A stretch of 12,644 bases of DNA, taken from assembly GCA_002402945.1 (NCBI GenBank), contig DHGV01000021.1:1-12644 (forward strand), read 5' to 3'. The stretch is from Pelotomaculum sp. UBA4789. Lineage in GTDB: Bacteria; Bacillota; Desulfotomaculia; Desulfotomaculales; Pelotomaculaceae. Each line of letters begins with the position of its first letter. Position 1 is the first letter of the stretch. A program made the position numbers and the translations under genes. Below are positions 1-6,660 of this stretch, in pieces. The notes under the pieces are model-generated. The model did no database searches. It saw only the letters and a list, made by a program, of their open reading frames with translations, and was not told the DNA's origin.

Positions 1-2
1 TA

Positions 3-287
3 TACTTTATTTTACCGCTTACACATAGGAGATTTCATATGTTGGATCTGGACGATGTTCACATTATGAATATGGTTGATATGCTACGTGAATTAACGCT
101 AAATGGAGCCCAAGTATTCATCACTACCGCCAGCAACGAAATAGCTCGATACCTTGAACGTAAATTTGCATTTATGCAAGATGAGATGGTTTACTATAAA
201 TTAAAACGCGAGGTAAACGGCGGAACTGTTGGTAAAACTACGATTACCCCTAGGACTATTCCCTATTTAATTGCAGCTGGCGAATAA
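3..287 (+). CDS. C-terminal fragment of an SMC/AAA-like ATPase (partial at left edge)
   Basis: The frame is open to the left edge of the window, so this is either the tail of a longer gene or a truncated remnant. The segment LDLDDVHIMNMVDMLREL followed by GAQVFITTAS resembles the D-loop/H-loop end of SMC- or RecN-like P-loop ATPases, where an LDD-type D-loop precedes a hydrophobic strand ending in TTA/TTH. No Walker A motif is present, and the expected DEP-like Walker B lead-in is not clear just upstream. An ATG at position 39 has a good ribosome binding site (AGGAGA at 27-32, 6 nt away), so an 82-residue product could be made on its own, although the alignable part starts about there too. 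The last 20 residues look unlike the family core. The assignment rests on recalled family resemblance and is tentative. Confidence 0.4.
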   Translation, partial: YFILPLTHRRFHMLDLDDVHIMNMVDMLRELTLNGAQVFITTASNEIARYLERKFAFMQDEMVYYKLKREVNGGTVGKTTITPRTIPYLIAAGE

Positions 288-433
288 GGCATATCAGCTA
301 GATAGATGTAGTAAGGATTGAAGCGTCTAATTTGCACGAGATGTATTTTAAAAATGTAGTGAATCTTTTTCACCTAACTTTTCAGAATATTTTTTCGGAA
401 TAAATCGACATACCATCTTACCATCAATGCCTC

Positions 434-462
434 TTTCTATTCTAAAGAAATTCGTGTATAAT
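434..462 (+). promoter_or_regulatory. Probable promoter of the toxin-antitoxin pair
   Basis: A perfect TATAAT lies at 457-462. A weak -35 candidate (TTTCTA, 434-439) sits 17 nt upstream. The -10 is 33 nt before the antitoxin ATG at 496. This placement argues against the longer in-frame antitoxin start at 427, which would put the promoter inside the coding region. The rest of 288-495 is AT-rich with no other gene or site that I can support. Confidence 0.5.
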
Positions 463-495
463 ATCTTTAGATTGAATAATAAAGAGGGTAATTTC

Positions 496-768
496 ATGCC
501 AAACATTAAATCCAGTACAGATTTAAGAAACAACTACAATGAGATATCCACATTTTGCCACGAAAGCAGAGAACCCATCTTCATAACCAAAAATGGCCAA
601 GGTGACTTGGCGGTCATGAGCATTGAGACTTACGAGATGCTCAACGGCAAACTCGAACTCTACCGCCTGCTTGATGAAGGTAGAGCAGCGGTAAAGGAGG
701 GTAGAAAACATTCGCTTGAGGATGTAATGCGCGATATCCGGCAGGAGATTACCGATGGCAAAATATAA
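496..768 (+). CDS. Phd/YefM-type antitoxin of a type II toxin-antitoxin system
   Basis: This 90-residue protein has the antitoxin fold signature. An N-terminal stretch (SSTDLRNNYNEIS, residues 6-18) matches the Phd/YefM DNA-binding half, followed by EPIFITKNGQGDLAVMSIETYEML (split here as residues 27-38 and 39-49), the usual strand-turn-strand plus helix of this family. The charged C-terminal half (residues 52-90) is where such antitoxins wrap and inhibit the toxin. The start at 496 is chosen because GAGGG lies at 484-488 with normal spacing, and because the consensus -10 at 457-462 lies upstream. The gene overlaps the toxin start by 14 nt, so the two are translationally coupled. By family knowledge it should repress its own promoter together with the toxin. 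Confidence 0.85.
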   Translation: MPNIKSSTDLRNNYNEISTFCHESREPIFITKNGQGDLAVMSIETYEMLNGKLELYRLLDEGRAAVKEGRKHSLEDVMRDIRQEITDGKI

Positions 769-1069
769 GATTGCTGTATCAGAACCCGCCGAAAATGACT
801 TGCGTGATATTGTCCGATATATCTCAGCGCAGTTGTCGGCGCCGATAACCGCGCTGAAAATGATGGACACAATTGAGGAAACTATCGTTGGTTTATCGGA
901 CATGCCGAAGAAGTATCCTCTTGTATCTGATGATCGGCTCAAGGCGATGGGTTATCGCAAACTGCTTGTGAAAAATTACATTGTTTTCTTCTCGGTAAAT
1001 GATAAATCCAATATTGTTGACATCGAAAGAATCCTTTACGCGAGACGCGACTGGCTTCACATTTTGTAA
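755..1069 (+). CDS. RelE/ParE-family toxin
   Basis: This 104-residue protein is of normal length for the superfamily. The N-terminal half has the two-helix pattern of these toxins (PAENDLRDIVRYIS, about residues 10-23). The C-terminal sheet is typical: YRKLLVKNYIVFFSV at about 67-81 and VDIERILYARRDWLHIL at the end. The last motif (RILYxRRDW) is common in RelE/ParE toxins, but sequence alone does not decide between mRNA cleavage and gyrase poisoning. Its ribosome binding site (AGGAGA, 743-748) lies inside the antitoxin gene, and the start overlaps the antitoxin stop. The pair sits at the edge of a damaged mobile region, as such modules often do. Confidence 0.85.
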   Translation: MAKYKIAVSEPAENDLRDIVRYISAQLSAPITALKMMDTIEETIVGLSDMPKKYPLVSDDRLKAMGYRKLLVKNYIVFFSVNDKSNIVDIERILYARRDWLHIL

Positions 1070-1274
1070 TGTTTTATCGTCTCTGCCAGCGTCCACCTAT
1101 GCGGGCGGCACAATATCAGTTCCGGACAGCCGGGATGACAGCATGGTCGCTTTGGTTTCTTTTTAGCATATAGCCATCTCCAGGCAAACAAAAAGCCCTG
1201 CATCTAAATTGGACACACATTATTCAGTCGTTTTTTCCCTGCAATTATGGTTTTAAATCCAACAAAAAAGCTAA
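1070..1274. other. Gap between toxin and transposase remnant
   Basis: About 205 nt with no convincing gene, RNA or terminator. It presumably includes the non-coding end of the IS element beyond the transposase stop, but no terminal inverted repeat can be named because the other element end is missing. Confidence 0.4.
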
Positions 1275-2163
1275 TCAACCCCCCATTGCCTCCACCAGTT
1301 TCTTTGTGCCTACCAAATTGATGGCCCGTTTCAAATTATAAGCAAGAAAACTAAGCCCCAGCTCTCCTGTGGCTTTTTCTATGCCCTTGCATAACAGATA
1401 ATGTGCGCCATGACGCCATTTTGACTGTTCCAAAGGGATGCTCTGATAGGCATAAACGCAGCCTTTGAGTCGGTATGTCATCACGGATATGCAATACCAC
1501 TTTCTTCCTGGCCCGCCGCTTCAGAATCGCGAAAGCGTTATAGGGGCTCTCCAATACAGGATACACCTGTAAGGGTTTTTGCGCTGCCCCATACATCAAA
1601 ACAGGCACATATTTGGTTTCTGGCCCAAATTTCACCACTTTGAAATTCTTCCCCGAGGTGCAGCGGTTGGGACATTGCCGGCACGCCAGCCGGTTCTGGT
1701 AACGGACACTGCCATCTTCGTGGGTGCGTACGCTTGTTAATATATAGCCCATGGGACAGGTAACTGTGTCATCCTCATGACGGATAAAACAGCTGACCTG
1801 GTCCTGCTCTTGCACTTCGATATCCATGATGGTATTTTCGAAACACTTGGGCAGGATCCCGGCTTTTAGGCAGCGCTTGATATCTTCGGGCTTGCTGGAT
1901 GCACAATCTTCTTCTGTAATCCTGGCTTCTTCATACTCCATAAACAATAAGCGCTCTGTCTTATCATTTTTAAACCCTACATGCGGGGTAATCCCGTTGT
2001 AAATGCATTGTTCTATTTCATCCTTATCGTCATAGCCCTTATCCGCGCCTACATGGATTGTTTCGACTTCCAAGGTGTTTTTTGCTGCTTGTGCGTATTG
2101 GGCCAGGTTATTGTAATCGTTGCCGGAGTTAGTCACTTCATATTCGGCAATCAGGTGGCTGGT
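1275..2163 (-). pseudogene. IS1182-family transposase, C-terminal remnant with a frameshift
   Basis: On the minus strand the frame reads SHLIAEYEVTNSGNDYNN, then the VGADKGYDDKDEI block carrying the second catalytic Asp. A Cys-rich segment follows (CPMGYIL ... CRQCPNRCTSGKN), then SEHPFGTVK with the likely catalytic Glu. This is the C-terminal part of an IS1182-type DDE transposase, roughly half or more of a usual protein of about 450-500 residues. At a run of four A's (1419-1422 on the plus strand) one extra base breaks the frame. Shifting by one restores WRHGAHYLLCKG ... LSFLAYNLKRAINLVG to the stop at 1275. The N-terminal half, with the first catalytic Asp, is absent: an in-frame TAA occurs at 2164-2166, just where CRISPR-repeat sequence begins. 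It is therefore dead by truncation and frameshift. Confidence 0.85.
1275..2163 (-). mobile_element. Truncated IS1182-like insertion sequence
   Basis: The element is known only from the transposase remnant. Its right side in this window (the transposase N-terminal side) ends abruptly at about 2160-2163 against the partial CRISPR repeat. Its left boundary lies somewhere in 1070-1274 and cannot be fixed. No target-site duplication can be assigned. Confidence 0.6.
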
Positions 2164-2169
2164 TTAAAT
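2162..2169 (-). repeat. Remnant of a further CRISPR repeat at the IS junction
   Basis: GTTTAAAT here equals the last 8 nt (plus-strand reading) of the array repeat, and similarity stops one base further left. It is followed by a 35-nt stretch (2170-2204) before the first intact repeat, inside the 34-39 nt range of the other spacers. The simplest reading is a repeat cut in two by the event that truncated the transposase. An 8-nt match alone could be chance; the spacing makes it convincing. Confidence 0.7.
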
Positions 2170-2204
2170 AAACAACCGGTGCACGGGCCGAAGGTATTTC
2201 ATAC
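2170..2204 (-). other. Orphan distal spacer (35 nt)
   Basis: This is a spacer-sized unique sequence between the 8-nt repeat remnant and the first intact repeat, so it would be the oldest spacer left. Its last 12 nt (GGTATTTCATAC, 2193-2204) also occur in the leader at 3853-3864. It has a complete repeat on one side only. In crRNA orientation it still follows an intact repeat, so transcription would give it the normal 5' handle but no 3' repeat. Confidence 0.55.
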
Positions 2205-3774
2205 GTTTCAATTCCCTTCCGGGAATTTAAAGAGTTTAAATGTAAGACTAGTTGAATGGGGGTGGTAGATGACTTTGCGTTTCAATTCCCTTCCGGGAAT
2301 TTAAAGAGTTTAAATGCACCAACATAACAGGCAGTTTAGCGGATTTGCAGTTTCAATTCCCTTCCGGGAATTTAAAGAGTTTAAATAGAGATATGTACAT
2401 ATCCACGACGCCGCCGCGAAGGAGTTTCAATTCCCTTCCGGGAATTTAAAGAGTTTAAATTTAGGCATAGGATAAAACAAGGGGAGGTAACAAAAAGTTT
2501 CAATTCCCTTCCGGGAATTTAAAGAGTTTAAATTTCGAGAATTTGCAGCTTTATATGAATGTTATCTGTTTCAATTCCCTTCCGGGAATTTAAAGAGTTT
2601 AAATTTAAAAAGGCCATGTCATACTAACAGGCAAATTTAAAGTTTCAATTCCCTTCCGGGAATTTAAAGAGTTTAAATATATGAGAAATACTTGTTGAGT
2701 AATGACAAATTGCTTGTTTCAATTCCCTTCCGGGAATTTAAAGAGTTTAAATTCCAATTTTTAGGAGGAAAGATAATGGCTGATATCAAGTTTCAATTCC
2801 CTTCCGGGAATTTAAAGAGTTTAAATAAGAACCCACAGCAGAGATGAAGCGCTTAAAATAATGTTTCAATTCCCTTCCGGGAATTTAAAGAGTTTAAATA
2901 ACAAATATTCACCTACAACGTCAAAACTTCAAAACAGTTTCAATTCCCTTCCGGGAATTTAAAGAGTTTAAATGACAATTATGAAGGGCATTTAAGGGGC
3001 ATATTTGCAGTTTCAATTCCCTTCCGGGAATTTAAAGAGTTTAAATGTATAGCAGGAGTATTAATTAGATTTCCGATTATTTGTTTCAATTCCCTTCCGG
3101 GAATTTAAAGAGTTTAAATGGAAACGCCGGTAGTGAAACTGCCCTCATACCTGGGTTTCAATTCCCTTCCGGGAATTTAAAGAGTTTAAATAAAAGCAGG
3201 GTATATGCGCGGAGCAGGAGGAAATATGGTTTCAATTCCCTTCCGGGAATTTAAAGAGTTTAAATGGAAACGCCGGTAGTGAAACTGCCCTCATACCTGG
3301 GTTTCAATTCCCTTCCGGGAATTTAAAGAGTTTAAATGGCCGGTACCTGGAGCTGATAGGCGAACCTATCAAGTTTCAATTCCCTTCCGGGAATTTAAAG
3401 AGTTTAAATCCGGGAAATGAAAACGACTTTAGGCTTGTCACAAAGTTTCAATTCCCTTCCGGGAATTTAAAGAGTTTAAATGTGAAATCCCCGCAAGCGC
3501 AAAGGAGCAAAAGCAGTTTCAATTCCCTTCCGGGAATTTAAAGAGTTTAAATTGATTAACGCCATGTATAGCGTTGGCCTCCAGGTCAGTTTCAATTCCC
3601 TTCCGGGAATTTAAAGAGTTTAAATCGGACCCGAGCATGGATGATTGCCGCGGTTGTAGCCTGAGTTTCAATTCCCTTCCGGGAATTTAAAGAGTTTAAA
3701 TTATAAGAGAGGCAGAAAGCCAATAATGCACTCTGACGTTTCAATTCCCTTCCGGGAATTTAAAGAGTTTAAAT
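2205..3774 (-). CRISPR. CRISPR array, 22 repeats of 37 nt and 21 spacers
   Basis: The repeat (plus strand) begins GTTTCAATTCCCTTCC and ends AAAGAGTTTAAAT. By eye all 22 copies are identical, including the distal one. Repeats start at 2205, 2279, 2350, 2424, 2497, 2568, 2642, 2716, 2790, 2863, 2937, 3010, 3083, 3155, 3229, 3301, 3373, 3445, 3516, 3589, 3665 and 3738. Spacers are 34-39 nt. The minus strand is the likely transcript: repeats then end in ATTGAAAC, the usual Cas6-type 5' handle, and contain AATTCCC-GGAA-GGGAATT, a 7-bp stem with a 4-nt loop. The cas genes are also on that strand and the leader lies at the high-coordinate end. The newest spacer is therefore 3702-3737. The spacers at 3120-3154 and 3266-3300 are identical. 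Confidence 0.99.
3354..3371 (-). other. Hairpin inside one spacer
   Basis: TGATAGG (3354-3360) and CCTATCA (3365-3371) form a perfect 7-bp stem around CGAA. On the minus (crRNA) strand the loop is UUCG closed by G-C, an unusually stable tetraloop. The spacer spans 3338-3372. The hairpin may reflect a terminator or structured RNA in the target. Confidence 0.7.
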
Positions 3775-3948
3775 CCTGCCCTTTAGATTCTGTATCTCCG
3801 TTGATTCCGTTAGCCAATTTGCGAGACCCTCCAAAATCACTCCTCCCGGATCGGTATTTCATACTTCGAAAAACCTATTTTGCCCTTATTTATCAACATC
3901 GAGACACACCCGGTGTTTTTGCACACCTAAGGGGCTCGCGGACTACAA
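3775..3948 (-). promoter_or_regulatory. CRISPR leader
   Basis: These 174 nt lie between the cas2 stop and the leader-proximal repeat. Read on the minus strand they contain AT-rich blocks (GATAAATAAGGGCAAAATAG) and GGAGGGTCTCGCAAATTGG near the array, which resembles leaders I recall from Clostridia. A short inverted repeat, GGTGT (3912-3916) and ACACC (3923-3927), lies near the cas2 end. No -35/-10 pair is convincing, although TTGATA-like sequence is present. Its role is to start array transcription and mark the integration site for Cas1-Cas2. Confidence 0.75.
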
Positions 3949-4230
3949 TCAGATAATAATATCATCCTTGCCAAAGACCATGATCTCCATCCCCAAGCGG
4001 CCGATCTGACCGCGGCAACCAACGCACAAGCTATAAAAGCAAATGCTGTCCTCTTTTTCATGCATTTGCCTTTTCAGTCTATATTTCAGCTTGATCAAAT
4101 CTTCCCGTGCGATATACCCCTCGAACACACTATACTGCACTGAGGCGGCATATTCCTTTAATGTCTTATAGATTTTCGCGCGCCGCTTGTCATCTCTCAC
4201 ATCGTAGGCGATAATATAGTAATCCATCAT
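3949..4230 (-). CDS. cas2: Cas2, CRISPR adaptation protein
   Basis: This 93-residue protein has normal Cas2 length. The N-terminus MMDYYIIAYDVRDDKRRAKI is the family's ferredoxin-like first strand with the conserved Asp (D10) after it, followed by SVQYSVFEGYI, the usual second-strand pattern. Cas2 dimerises and bridges two Cas1 dimers in the spacer integrase. The family metal-dependent nuclease activity is usually not needed for integration. Two adjacent ATGs (4230 and 4227) are possible starts, with AGGG just upstream; the first leaves 6 nt after the cas4-cas1 stop. It is the last gene of the operon and points into the leader. Confidence 0.95.
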   Translation of the reverse strand: MMDYYIIAYDVRDDKRRAKIYKTLKEYAASVQYSVFEGYIAREDLIKLKYRLKRQMHEKEDSICFYSLCVGCRGQIGRLGMEIMVFGKDDIII

Positions 4231-4236
4231 CCAGCC

Positions 4237-5859
4237 CTATCGAACCGTAAAAGGTATGTATTCTTTGATTTCACCTCGCAAGACTTTTGCCAGGATGCGG
4301 GCCTGCAGTTCAATGGTCCGGCGGTAGGACAGCTTATACCCAAAAACCGGGTGGGTTATTTCCTCATTTATCCTGTTGCGGTAAGCCTGAAAGAATGATT
4401 TTCTGCCGCTTTCATTCATACGGCAGTTCATTTCAATATTTTCAAAATGATCGGGGCGCACCATCCCAGTGTTCACTGCTGTCAACACTACGGAATCAGC
4501 GATGATCGGACGAAATTCCTCCATTAAATCCAGCGCCAGCGCTGGCCTTCCGTAAACAGCACTGTGCAAGAATCCGATATATGGGTCCAGCCCCACCCGC
4601 ATCAGTTCACCGATAATATCTTTAACCAGCATCGAGTAGCCAAAGGACAGGAGAGCATTGATCGGATCGCGTGGTGGCCGCCGGTTGCGTCCGGAAAAGA
4701 AAAAGTCCGTTTCTTCATTCTTGATCATATATGGCAGTGACTCAAACCAACTTCGGCTGGCGATGCCTTCCAAACCCAAGAGTTCGTTGATATTGGCCGT
4801 ATCTGAGACCTTTTTCATATAACGACCGATTGTATCCGCCGCTGCGCTCAGTTCAGGGAGATTCAAACTTCGATTGTATCGCATGATAAGAGTCCGGTAA
4901 TTAGACATCTTGCCGCATACAAATGTTTTTGATAGAGCCAACTTTACCTCCGTATCACCGTAAGCTTGGAATTGAGCTAACCTGAGCAGCGAGTTCTTCC
5001 CCCATGTTGGTTGAAGCCAGCCGGTAAGCCTGCCGCTATAATTGCAAAAATAGGTTGCGACACCGCGATGAAGCAATTCCGTCAGCAAGGGTGTCGTCAC
5101 ATTGACCTGCCCCACCAGAACGACTTGGTCAATCGCGGTCAGGGGGATATCCTGCAACGTTTCCTTGTCTTTAGAAACGTTGATCACCCCTTCGCGCTTT
5201 CGCAGGTAGGCGCCGTAGGTATCAACGTAAAGCACCCTTCCCAGGCTGTCCGATGGAAGAGGCCGCTTGGGAGCAACACCACGTTTGTTCAGATATGTTG
5301 TTTCTTCCGGCAGGCATCGAGGGGCCAGACTGCAGCCTACACAGCGCTCATCATTAACCGGAGGTGGTATAATTTGGTCTTCCAAAACGCTGCGAACCGC
5401 CTCTATTGTGTCCAGAGTCATTTCGCGCAGATCCGCAGTCATGAGAACCTTGCGTCGCGACGCCGATTTGGCATAGTAGATATAGCCTGCCGGAATATCA
5501 ATACCGGTGACCTCCTCCATCAGCAATACTTGACAGCATACCTGCACATCATCGTTCACAGCTTCCTTTAACAAACCTCGCTTATATTCAACTGGATAGC
5601 GAAGCCCGTCTTTCTCCTCTATAATATCGAGTTCCCCGGTGATTCCATAATAATCAGACGCGATAGTTATCTTGATCTGTTGCCTGACGCTATCACGGGT
5701 CTGGGTAGCGCGTTCTTCCCTCGCTTCTTCCTGTAAACGTCCTTCAACAAGAAAATGGTTTACCTCTTCGGCGCCTTCCACCATCCGGTAGTAGACTATT
5801 CTCGGGCAGTAATGATATTCCGCCACGGCGGATATGGGAATCTTGGTTCTTGTTTCCAT
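4237..5859 (-). CDS. cas4-cas1: Cas4-Cas1 fusion, spacer processing and integration
   Basis: This is one 540-residue protein. Residues 1 to about 195 are Cas4, a RecB-like nuclease: Cys18 and the cluster Cys173, Cys176 and Cys182 should hold an iron-sulfur cluster, with active-site residues D78 (GELD) and E91/K93 (PVEYK). From about residue 205 (LGRVLYVDTYGAYL) comes Cas1, with the metal-binding triad E364 (LGLEG), H432 (GFLHSAVYG) and acidic D444/E447 (LDLMEEFRP). By family knowledge, Cas4 selects and trims prespacers and Cas1 with Cas2 integrates them. The frame runs 39 codons further upstream, through the end of cas6. The ATG at 5859 is preferred because it begins the Cas4 homology and lies 1 nt after the cas6 TGA, suggesting coupled translation; no good ribosome binding site is seen. 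Such fusions are best known from type I systems, so finding one in a Csm operon is notable. Confidence 0.95.
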   Translation of the reverse strand: METRTKIPISAVAEYHYCPRIVYYRMVEGAEEVNHFLVEGRLQEEAREERATQTRDSVRQQIKITIASDYYGITGELDIIEEKDGLRYPVEYKRGLLKEAVNDDVQVCCQVLLMEEVTGIDIPAGYIYYAKSASRRKVLMTADLREMTLDTIEAVRSVLEDQIIPPPVNDERCVGCSLAPRCLPEETTYLNKRGVAPKRPLPSDSLGRVLYVDTYGAYLRKREGVINVSKDKETLQDIPLTAIDQVVLVGQVNVTTPLLTELLHRGVATYFCNYSGRLTGWLQPTWGKNSLLRLAQFQAYGDTEVKLALSKTFVCGKMSNYRTLIMRYNRSLNLPELSAAADTIGRYMKKVSDTANINELLGLEGIASRSWFESLPYMIKNEETDFFFSGRNRRPPRDPINALLSFGYSMLVKDIIGELMRVGLDPYIGFLHSAVYGRPALALDLMEEFRPIIADSVVLTAVNTGMVRPDHFENIEMNCRMNESGRKSFFQAYRNRINEEITHPVFGYKLSYRRTIELQARILAKVLRGEIKEYIPFTVR

Positions 5860-5860
5860 A

Positions 5861-6640
5861 TCATTGTACGACACGGTCACGCCATCCCTTCCCCGGCAGA
5901 TATTCGACCTGGCCCATTCCCATTGTAGTTTTATAGCCGATACCGGTAAATTCAGCCAGAGCGCTAAGGAAAACAATGCTCTGACAATTGTAGGCCAGTT
6001 TCATACGGCGGCAGTCATATACGCAATAACCGCAAAAGCCAATGATTTTGTAACGACCGTAATCAAGTTGTTTCGTGGCAAGTTCATAGCGCGAGACCAT
6101 GAATTGCGAGGCATACTCGACCGGTGGTGTCAGGTTGTTCCGGAAAAAATCACCAAAAACTTCAATTGATTTGAGATAGACGTTCTGAAATACCACGTCA
6201 GGATCAGGAAAGAGCCACTGTTTGCCGGCGCGCCGGAAACTCGTAGGAGACAAAAAATTTAGCCGCAGGCTGTCGATGTTGCCAGATTTCTCAGCTCTGT
6301 TCCACATCTCAGTAATAGGAACAGAGGCAACCTTATGAACATTGACAACAACCTGGCTTCTGCCGAGTAAGCCTGACTGATCGCTCTCCAGCTTATCCAA
6401 GGTGACTGCCAACTCATCCGACAATGTCGCCACGACAACACTGATGCTGCCATCGTCTTTTAATGTTGGCCAAAGAGAAAAGGGCTTCTCCTGAACAGAG
6501 TGGAGACTGTCAGCAAGATTTGGATTCAGTCCTGCAATAAGTGAAAACAATAGTCCATGCAGGTGATTACCGGCTGTGATCCGCAGCGGTGCTCCCCCTG
6601 GCACGGTGGTTTTAATGTCGAGGTTATATTTGTGAGGCAA
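5861..6640 (-). CDS. cas6: Cas6, CRISPR RNA endoribonuclease
   Basis: This 259-residue protein is the enzyme that cuts the array transcript within each repeat to leave the 8-nt handle. The C-terminus carries the family's glycine-rich loop (GIGYKTTMGMGQ, about 233-244), preceded by FLSPTSFR (129-136) and FPDPDVVFQN (144-153), both typical of Cas6. H26 or H28 (AGNHLHGLL) is the candidate catalytic histidine. The start is taken as TTG at 6640, because AGGGGGAG at 6646-6653 lies 5 nt upstream. An earlier TTG at 6664 would overlap the previous stop as TTGA and add eight residues, but has no such site. The repeat's 7-bp stem is the presumed substrate. Confidence 0.93.
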   Translation of the reverse strand: MPHKYNLDIKTTVPGGAPLRITAGNHLHGLLFSLIAGLNPNLADSLHSVQEKPFSLWPTLKDDGSISVVVATLSDELAVTLDKLESDQSGLLGRSQVVVNVHKVASVPITEMWNRAEKSGNIDSLRLNFLSPTSFRRAGKQWLFPDPDVVFQNVYLKSIEVFGDFFRNNLTPPVEYASQFMVSRYELATKQLDYGRYKIIGFCGYCVYDCRRMKLAYNCQSIVFLSALAEFTGIGYKTTMGMGQVEYLPGKGWRDRVVQ

Positions 6641-6645
6641 GAGAT

Positions 6646-6653
6646 CTCCCCCT
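6646..6653 (-). promoter_or_regulatory. Ribosome binding site deciding the cas6 start
   Basis: AGGGGGAG on the minus strand, 5 nt before TTG at 6640. It would fall inside the coding region if cas6 started at the TTG at 6664. Confidence 0.6.
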
Positions 6654-6660
6654 AACCGTA

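Noticed and set aside
348..533. 61-residue minus-strand open frame
   Set aside because: It lies across the toxin-antitoxin promoter and antitoxin start and has no supporting signal.
1070..1274. Terminal inverted repeat of the IS element
   Set aside because: The opposite end is missing, so no pair can be compared and any boundary would be a guess.
1981..2268. 95-residue plus-strand open frame
   Set aside because: It runs antisense to the transposase remnant and ends inside CRISPR repeats, with no ribosome binding site or family match.
3906..3927. Possible terminator after cas2
   Set aside because: Short inverted repeats are present, but no U-tract follows on the minus strand, and the leader must itself be transcribed toward the array.
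3775..3948. A defined -35/-10 promoter in the leader
   Set aside because: A TTGATA-like element exists, but no -10 at proper spacing is convincing.
3726..3956. 76-residue plus-strand open frame
   Set aside because: It covers a spacer, a repeat and the leader, and its sequence is partly translated repeat.
5011..5571. Long plus-strand open frame inside cas4-cas1
   Set aside because: It is antisense to a strongly supported gene with intact catalytic motifs. The same applies to the other plus-strand frames over 4200-12600.
5860..5976. 39-codon upstream extension of cas4-cas1
   Set aside because: It overlaps the cas6 3' end in another frame. Cas4 homology starts at the ATG at 5859, just after the cas6 stop.
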